From Fomitopsis serialis (taxonomy: Eukaryota > Basidiomycota > Agaricomycetes > Polyporales > Fomitopsidaceae), in the NCBI RefSeq assembly GCF_022376445.1, contig NW_025955031.1:124001-188000 (forward strand): 64,000 nucleotides of DNA, read 5' to 3'. A model generated the notes under the pieces. That model was not told the origin of the DNA. It saw only the letters and a list, made by a program, of their open reading frames with translations, and searched no databases. Positions 57,881 to 64,000 of the stretch are shown in pieces. How positions within the stretch are numbered: the stretch's first letter is position 1; each line of letters begins with the position of its first letter. A program made the position numbers and the translations under genes.

Positions 57881-58515
57881 ATGGAATCTACCCTACCCTA
57901 CATATCGATAGCACCCAACACCACCTCCCCATCAGCCGACCTCGATCCTTATGATGCCATGATATTGGAGTATATCGACGAAGAGCACATCATTGCTCTC
58001 AGTCTCCTGCCACACTTATTCCCAAGGGCGACGGCCCAACCTACCGCCCAGCAAGACTCGTCAAGGGACTCACCCGCAAGCTCCTGGAACACAACACCAA
58101 ATACGACAAGCAATGCCGATGCCCACATCGTAAGCCATATGGTCATTCCCGATCGTAATTGATTCTGTGCTCACCATTATTGTCTATCGTACCTGACACT
58201 CAGGCCGATGTGCCTGTGGCGGAGAGCTTGAACGCCGCTACGGCGTCGGTATACCCACATGCCACTTCAGACAACGGGGGGCGGAGCATCGTGTATACCG
58301 AGTACCGCCCCGTCAGCGACAATACCTTCGACCACACCACTACACACCCGGCTATACCTCTCGCTCAACTCGATCACTTCGAGGAGTGGAGGGCCTACAT
58401 GGACAGCCTCGGACAATTCCGTGCTGCCTCATCGGATAGTTGGATCAACATAGACGCGAACGGCAGCGGTTTCGTCGCACCTCTGATGGCGGCCGGGTTG
58501 GGCGAAACCGTTTAG
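57881..58515 (+). CDS. Unrecognised two-exon gene, tandem orphan family member 2
   Basis: Model join(57881..58129, 58204..58515), 186 aa, intron 74 nt (GTAAGC...CTCAG, phase 0). No known domain. Exon 1 begins MESTLPYISIAPN, has an acidic helix-like stretch (DAMILEYIDEEHIIA) and ends SNADAHI before the donor. Exon 2 includes LDHFEEWRAYMDSLGQF, comparable in position to the aromatic/acidic segment of member 1, and ends AAGLGETV. It is shorter than members 1 and 3 and lacks their C-terminal GLxDxxS motif. The intron core (CGTAATTGATTCTGTGCTCAC) resembles that of the other two. It is preceded by the duplicated flank 57277-57697. Function unknown; no targeting signal seen. Confidence 0.7.
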
Positions 58516-58979
58516 GGTCTTCTTGAGTCGAGTGGAGGCAATGAATGCCTAAGGTTGGATTGACGGGGTTGAATGAGGACTGAATGACGGTCACGACGTG
58601 GTTGATAACATGTAGCATTTGTGGCAGAGCCTGAGCCGTCGGTTTGACATATACATTGACCTTGGGTGAAGAGCACGACACCATCAATGAAGCCTTTGTA
58701 ATGTCTGAGCAGGTTACTCACCTGGTTATCAGCCAAGGCGACGAGCAGTACGAGCAGTCTGGACGCTGCCGCAGCCTCGAGGCAGATTATCTTATTTGAG
58801 ACCAATCGAACTCAGCGGCATTTCGCAGGTGGTGTTAGGCGCCCGAACACAAAGGAGTAGCCACAGTCGTCGTCGTCTTCTGTCTTCAACGCGCATCCCC
58901 GTCGTCCCGTCGTCTGCGTCGTACAGCCCACGAGTACCCCGAGTCCTGCGTTCATACTATCAGTATACAACACTCCACG
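58516..58979. other. Intergenic between family members 2 and 3
   Basis: A 464-bp spacer with the 3' flank of member 2 and the promoter of member 3. No extra gene. Confidence 0.5.
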
Positions 58980-60273
58980 ATGATGGATCCCCGGTGCGAA
59001 ACTGCACGCCCTCTTCACGCCACTATGTTACCGGACGCCACCCAGAACATGGGCGTCCCGTATTCCGACGCGATTCTGGGCGAGAACGTCGAAGAGGCGC
59101 ATACCTTCAACCATTCTCATGACCTACGCCTATGTTCCCTTGACCCACCATCTCGCGAAGGCCTGGTTTCGCATCCGCCAGGCCTACCTGCACGTCCCCC
59201 CGGCCTACCCGCTCGTTCGCCAGGCGTACCACTGCGCCCCCCTGGCTTACCCTCTCCTCGTGCAGCCCGACCTGCTTACCTTTCGGGCCTGCCGACACGT
59301 CCCCGAGGCATACCGACTCGGCCACCAGGCCTGCCTGCACCTGCTCGACCCCCGGGCTTGCCTGCGCCTGCTCGACCGCCGGGCCTACCCTCCCCTCGAC
59401 GAGGCTTCCCTGCCTACCCTTTCGGCATATCTTGGCCCCATGCGGAGGCACACCGCATTGTGAATCAACCCTCTAGGACCTCAGATGCGAGCTCCTGGAG
59501 TCCAGAAGCATTTACGACAGCCGAGAGCCACGATGCCGACAAGGAAGTAAGTCGTTGGCGACGGAATCGTAAATGAATCTGCACTCACGCGCACTGTGCT
59601 ACAGAATGTTCCTCCTCCTGTCGGTGGGCAGTACACGTTTGGAAGAACGAACGCGGCCCGACACCTACCTGCCCAACCGGCTTTCCAGTCCGGCGCGATC
59701 TTGAATCCGGTGTGGACCCACACAGCCCGCGTTGGATTGGGCGATGCAGCCCGCCCCGACACCCGCCCTCTCGAGCCGGTCGGGCAATATCCCGCCGAAG
59801 ACCCAGCGTGGGCGGGAGGCCTGACAAGATCGGGACGTCCCATGGCTCCGCGTAGCGCCCAGCCCATGTCATCGCACTACGACGCCGCCATCGGCACCTA
59901 CCAACATTCCCACCTCGAGGCTATGACGTGGACCGACGGCTTCCTTACGAGACATTGGATACGGGAGGAGGCATTCAGAATACAGGAAGAGCGATGGGTG
60001 GCGGCCGAGAACGCCAGGGTCCCGCCCCCCATGGAGCCCGTGCTACTCAAAGAGCACTGGCCCTGTGCTACGGCGGGGTTGCTGCTCTTGCCTGCGGAGC
60101 ACGACGATTCCGGAAGCGACTCCGGCTACTCGTCTTCCGGCGACCTGTCTGCCCTCGACGACATCATGCCAGGGCTGGCTGGATTGGGCGAGCTGGTTGG
60201 TTTGGACGATGATGCTTCGAAGGCGTTGTCCAACGACGGCTATGTAGCATGCGGGGAGATCGTCGAGGAGTAG
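58980..60273 (+). CDS. Unrecognised two-exon gene, tandem orphan family member 3 (Pro-rich repeats)
   Basis: Model join(58980..59546, 59605..60273), 411 aa, intron 58 nt (GTAAGT...TACAG, phase 0). Exon 1 carries a Pro/Gly/Leu/Arg tandem region at about residues 62-145 built on units like RPPGLPAP and RPPGLPTR; it is absent from members 1 and 2 and seems to be an internal expansion. Exon 1 ends SHDADKE at the donor, like its relatives. Exon 2 has an aromatic segment (HLEAMTWTDGFLTRHW, then RIQEERW), a hydrophobic patch near residue 350, a Ser/Asp stretch (SGSDSGYSSSGDLSALDD) and the terminal motif LAGLGELVGLDDDASKAL, matching LAGTLELCGLEDETS of member 1. ATG 58983 is an equally possible start. 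Function unknown. Confidence 0.72.
59160..59415 (+). repeat. Proline-rich coding repeat in family member 3
   Basis: Degenerate 15-24 bp units (CGCCCGCCCGGCCTACCT-like) encoding Pro-Gly-Leu-Pro blocks. The composition also keeps a second plus frame and one antisense frame open over about 114 codons each. Confidence 0.7.
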
Positions 60274-63200
60274 AAGGGGAGGATCGATTCCGATGCGACG
60301 TCGCGAAGATCTGACAAGGCGCTGCATCAGCAGTTCGTTCGTGTCGGATACAAAGTTCTGGTTTGCGTCTTTGTTACCTGTATAGTATCTGAAGTGGTGT
60401 ATCTATCAGCAACGCTGTTCTCTGTCCCTCGATGTTCTAGGAGTACGATTTATTGGATACGGCATCATCCTTGCCTGGTGTTCACGTGAGTACAGTGCGC
60501 AAGCTCGAGACCTACGTCACGCACCTTCATCTTCTCTTCTCTACCTTCATCAACGTCGAGAGTATCCTGCATTCACTGCCTTGCAGTCTTTACAGTACGC
60601 TACGCGTAAAATAGTCTTACTGATCATGTTCCTTGGCACAGATCACGATCTCGCACCACACTAGGTCGTTGTCCCGGTGCGCTGTTGACGATTCCGTGTC
60701 CAACTGCCGCGAAACGGAGGATACTTCTCGGTTCGACTGTCGACGAGGTCCCTCGATGGCATTACCCAGTATGCGGAATGCTAGGCAGCAGATAGCTGTC
60801 AAGACGGAGAATCCGGTGAGCAAAAGGAACGTACTGCCGTATCGAAATCCGTGCTTACCCATGCCTCGTGCACTGGACGCGGCTTCTGGCGCGAGACCCC
60901 ACAGTCATACCAGGTATGTCCCAGCTCTTCTTGTGGCCCATCAGTGGCATATTCGTGGGGAAAATACATCTTGAACATGACGAGTGCGACACCTAGACCG
61001 GCGATGAAGGACTGGACAGCGTCTTTCCCGGACTGCAGAGCATGTCTAGCGAGCCGTATGAGGGTGGACAGGGGTACGGTCCCGGTCCGGACGAGCATTC
61101 GACATTGTGGACTTGGAGACGACAGGCGATGGTTCACGGCAATCGCAGGCAGCGAGACCTATAGAGTGTTCTCGTAGTAGCCAACATCGCTCTGTGCGCC
61201 TTCGCTTTATATGCCCACGGTTCCTGTACGGCTTTGACCCCCAACTACGCCAAGTTATCTATTCGTTCGTTTGCCACGACCGCGTAAGCGCCCAATATAC
61301 AAGATAGACACCAACTTTGAACTCAACTTGTGCGTCCTTGTTCTAGCCCCCCATGACCGCGTTGTCTCATGAGTGGGGTATCCGCTGATGCTCTGAACAG
61401 TGAACACCTTGATATCCAATGGTTAGTCTACGCGGCGTGTCTGTACTTGTTCTCACTTACCACATGCGACGTGAACGCGAACGCGGTTTTCCAAGATGTG
61501 GCGTACTCAGCTACCCATCATCTGCCCCTCAGCTGCTACTCCGAGAGGCACTGATTAACACGCAGGCGGCAGACAGACACTCGGAGAGGCGAGCAGGGTT
61601 GAGCGCGTCGCTGCTGAAGACAACGCCACTCCTACTCATACGGCCGCGGTGCGTACCCTGTGCGTCTCGAGCTACGACAAGACGTACATTCCGCGACTCC
61701 ATTTGAAGCTGTAAGAGTTGAGACGTCGTTGTCGATCGTCTTCGCGGCATTCAGATCGATGCACCTTGACGTCGACATGGCCAACAGTTCCACCATTTCC
61801 GATCCAGTCTAGAGATGACTTGCATTCACGGCGCATAGAGGCATGTGGTCTGCGACAGTCGCTTGGTGAGTGACGGCGTACCATCGAGATTGCTGTTGTG
61901 CTCACCTGAGGCGCCTTCCGTGATCAGTGAGTCTAGTGCGTGGCCATCTCTTCCACTGCGAGTTGACGATACAACACGAACTAAGCGGCATCCTCGAGCG
62001 CCGCCCTACACGATACGCTGGCCTGGATGTGCGCACTCGGTGTAGTTGGTGCCCAAGACACGTCTACATGCTAAGTTCACTGTCTTCGGCATCAGGAATA
62101 TGCATCGCGAACGTTTTCGGGAGTCTCTTCCAAAAGAGCCTGCCAAACCTGGCGAACGTTGAGTATATGAAACTGTATACAGCAAGGTTACTCACGACAT
62201 GCGTAGTCCACTGCGCAACGAAACTTTGGGTCACTTCGGACAATTGATGTGTACCCTCCGTTGCGGCTTGTATCCTAGTCCACAACGCCACCCCATCGGA
62301 ACCTCCGATCATCTGTTATATCGCAGCGGCTGGCATGTCCGGATTGGTCCTCCGCGACAGAGACAGGCGATGTCCCCTGCGAGAATGCGACCGATTTGGC
62401 TGCTCTATGTCAACGACCCTGACAGCTCAGAAGAAAAGCCGAGGTATCTCGCCCTGTCCCGGGCGCTGCGTCGTACGAAGACTTCGTCTGACGTGACAAG
62501 GCAGGCATAGAGAGTACGGATACAAGTTTCGCGCACCGGCATACGGTGACTCGCTCTCGACGTGAGACAGCCTTGACGACTTCCGGCGGGACATCAAGCT
62601 AGATGATGCAACAATCAGATGAAGGCATCCGACAGATGGCGTTTCCCTGCGGCCTTGCGACCAGACCGGTTGTGCAACCTGTGGACAGACCGACTACATA
62701 TCGAGCATGGCCCCACGTACAGGCACCGCGCGATTGTTGCCTGGTGGCACGTCAGAAGTTGGTGTGCAAGGAATGGATGGAAGGGAAAGGATGGGTTCCA
62801 TGCGGTTGCCGTCGTGCTGAGCGTGGTTCACGAGCCATGACTGACGGTGCGATCTATATATCTTGAGTTTGCTTTTTCTGTCTAGGCAATTGAACTGACT
62901 CACCTGTGTCCAAGGAGGGAGGATTGGACATGAAGATGTATTGGCGACTCATCGCGGGCTGATCAATCGACCGCAGACTACATGCAACGACGGGTCCGGA
63001 CGTACTGCGCAGAAAAGAGCAGCGAACTAGAGAGCAATGTAGAATCCTCAAGAACTTGAAAAAGTGACTTGCAGGGTGCGCACGGGGGTATCATTGGACG
63101 GCCGATATGAACGAGGGCAAGGTGGTTACCGACTCGAACGAGGTGTCGCTGAATACCGATTGACGACGTGTATCGAGTCTATTGACGCGCCTACTTACTA

Positions 63201-63604
63201 TCATCACACTGAGCTTGTATTCGAGTTTGTTACTTTGTAGCGTTCAACATTTCATTCAAACGCCACTTGTGGCTGAAGCTGAAGCGCCACCCTTCAAGTA
63301 CTTCAAAGTTCGCCATGGGCAACCTCCGTGGTTTGCATACTACACTGCTGATCTCGCAACGCGCGAGCAAGGATGATGTCGCCATCGATGGCGGCACTTC
63401 GAGTCTGAACACTGTCAGTCCGAAACTTAGTAGGACCACAACTTATATGATGGTCGTGAAGTACTATCAAAGCGGCTGGCTCTAAATCACTGATAGCGGT
63501 TGGCCGAGGCTCAGCATGAGGGTTGCGGCACAATGTATATGGCGTGAAATGCCAGATTTTTTTCACGCACTGCCGCGTTTGAGTAGGTTTGAGTGTGGAA
63601 AGGC
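60274..63604. other. Unresolved region; possible decayed minus-strand gene
   Basis: Two adjacent minus-strand frames look protein-like. 61137-60850 contains GTVPLSTLIRLARHALQSGK and later MYFPHEYATDG. 60862-60617 contains one hydrophobic, membrane-like segment (STFLLLTGFSVLTAICCLAF) and ends EIVICAKEHDQ. I could not join them with a standard intron in phase (a GTAAGC donor at the boundary leads out of frame). Fragments at 62312-62064 and 63051-62930 could be earlier exons, with donors GTGAGT, but no complete model emerges. It may be a damaged gene of a family I do not recognise. Confidence 0.3.
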
Positions 63605-64000
63605 GTTGCAAGTTGCCTCACTAGGACGGCAGGCCAAACAACGCGTACATAACGCGTCGTCGCGCAGCCACCGCCGATCGAAGCGCCTCGAAGGCGAGTT
63701 GCGATGGAAGGTATACATGCTGTGCGGTACGAGAGATGTCACACAGACCACGCAGTACATACCGTTCTGACTCACCGACTCATGGACACGATTGAACATA
63801 CTTACCTGAGTTCAGAGCCAGCTTGAGTTGCCAAACGGCACCGGGTCAACCTCGTTGATGCACTGGAAGTATGGTTCGAGATTTGGAGATCACTTTGCGC
63901 TGGGCGGCTGTGCAAGAAGATACGCGCAGCGTAATCGTGAAGGTCATGGAGTCAGAGTAGTGGTAGAGAGTGGTAGAGTACGAGTCGCCCGGCATCATCC
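63605..64000 (+). repeat. Direct repeat, copy 2 (runs off the window)
   Basis: Second copy of the block at 57277-57697, same orientation, still matching at the last base of the window. By analogy with copy 1, another orphan-family gene may start roughly 180 bp beyond the end. Confidence 0.85.

Noticed and set aside
59107..59460. Two further 114-codon frames (one plus, one minus) over the Pro-rich repeat
   Set aside because: They follow from the repeat unit length and composition; the frame that joins exon 2 in phase is the supported one.
37841..60273. Mating-type locus
   Set aside because: No homeodomain pair, STE3-type receptor or CAAX-ended pheromone precursor was seen; regulators here are WOPR type.
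1..64000. tRNA, rRNA or CRISPR features
   Set aside because: I found no A/B-box pair with a cloverleaf, no rRNA-like stretch and no regularly spaced repeats with unique spacers. The by-eye search was not exhaustive.

Overview
This window reads as nuclear DNA of a basidiomycete fungus, most likely an Agaricomycete; a polypore-like species is an inference from overall protein flavour. Nearly every recognisable gene is split by short introns (about 48-80 nt) with GT(A/G)NGT-type donors and CTAAC/CTGAC-like branch points. Recognisable products are eukaryotic: a Cwc24 splicing factor, the TFIIA large subunit, cysteinyl-tRNA synthetase, a glycolipid transfer protein, free methionine-R-sulfoxide reductase, bZIP and C2H2 factors, and three WOPR (Gti1/Pac2) regulators. 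I saw no prokaryotic, plastid, rRNA, tRNA or CRISPR signature.

Layout. 0.3-7.5 kb: C2H2 zinc-finger gene (+), CWC24 (-), bZIP gene (+). 7.5-21.2 kb: gene-poor, holding a weak small gene candidate (8.3-8.9 kb), a disrupted LysM gene (9.7-11.2 kb), a long inverted repeat (14.2-14.7 kb) and WOPR gene A (-, 16.5-17.6 kb). 21.2-26.5 kb: a compact housekeeping island in which GLTP (-) and fRMsr (+) diverge from a 367-bp spacer, and fRMsr meets a 13-exon cysteinyl-tRNA synthetase gene (-) tail to tail. 26.9-33.05 kb: a nearly full-length LINE retrotransposon (-) with domain order endonuclease, RNase H, reverse transcriptase. 33-37.8 kb: no recognisable genes. 37.8-43.8 kb: WOPR genes B and C (+). 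46.2-51.8 kb: an F-box-like gene with a frame break, TFIIA large subunit (-) and a small coiled-coil protein (+). 53.3-60.3 kb: a tandem family of unrecognised two-exon genes (three complete, one relic). 60.3-64 kb: unresolved sequence ending in a second copy of the DNA block that precedes the middle family member.

How the genes relate. The housekeeping genes (splicing, basal transcription, cytosolic and probably mitochondrial Cys-tRNA charging, methionine repair, sphingolipid transfer) have no common pathway. The window is notable for regulators (three WOPR, one bZIP, one C2H2) and for local gene birth and decay: a WOPR cluster, a tandem orphan family with duplicated 5' flanks, a LINE with two single-base-scale lesions, and damaged LysM, F-box and perhaps GLTP genes. 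Exon models were built by eye from frame, splice signals and family alignment memory; each model called intact has a total length divisible by three.
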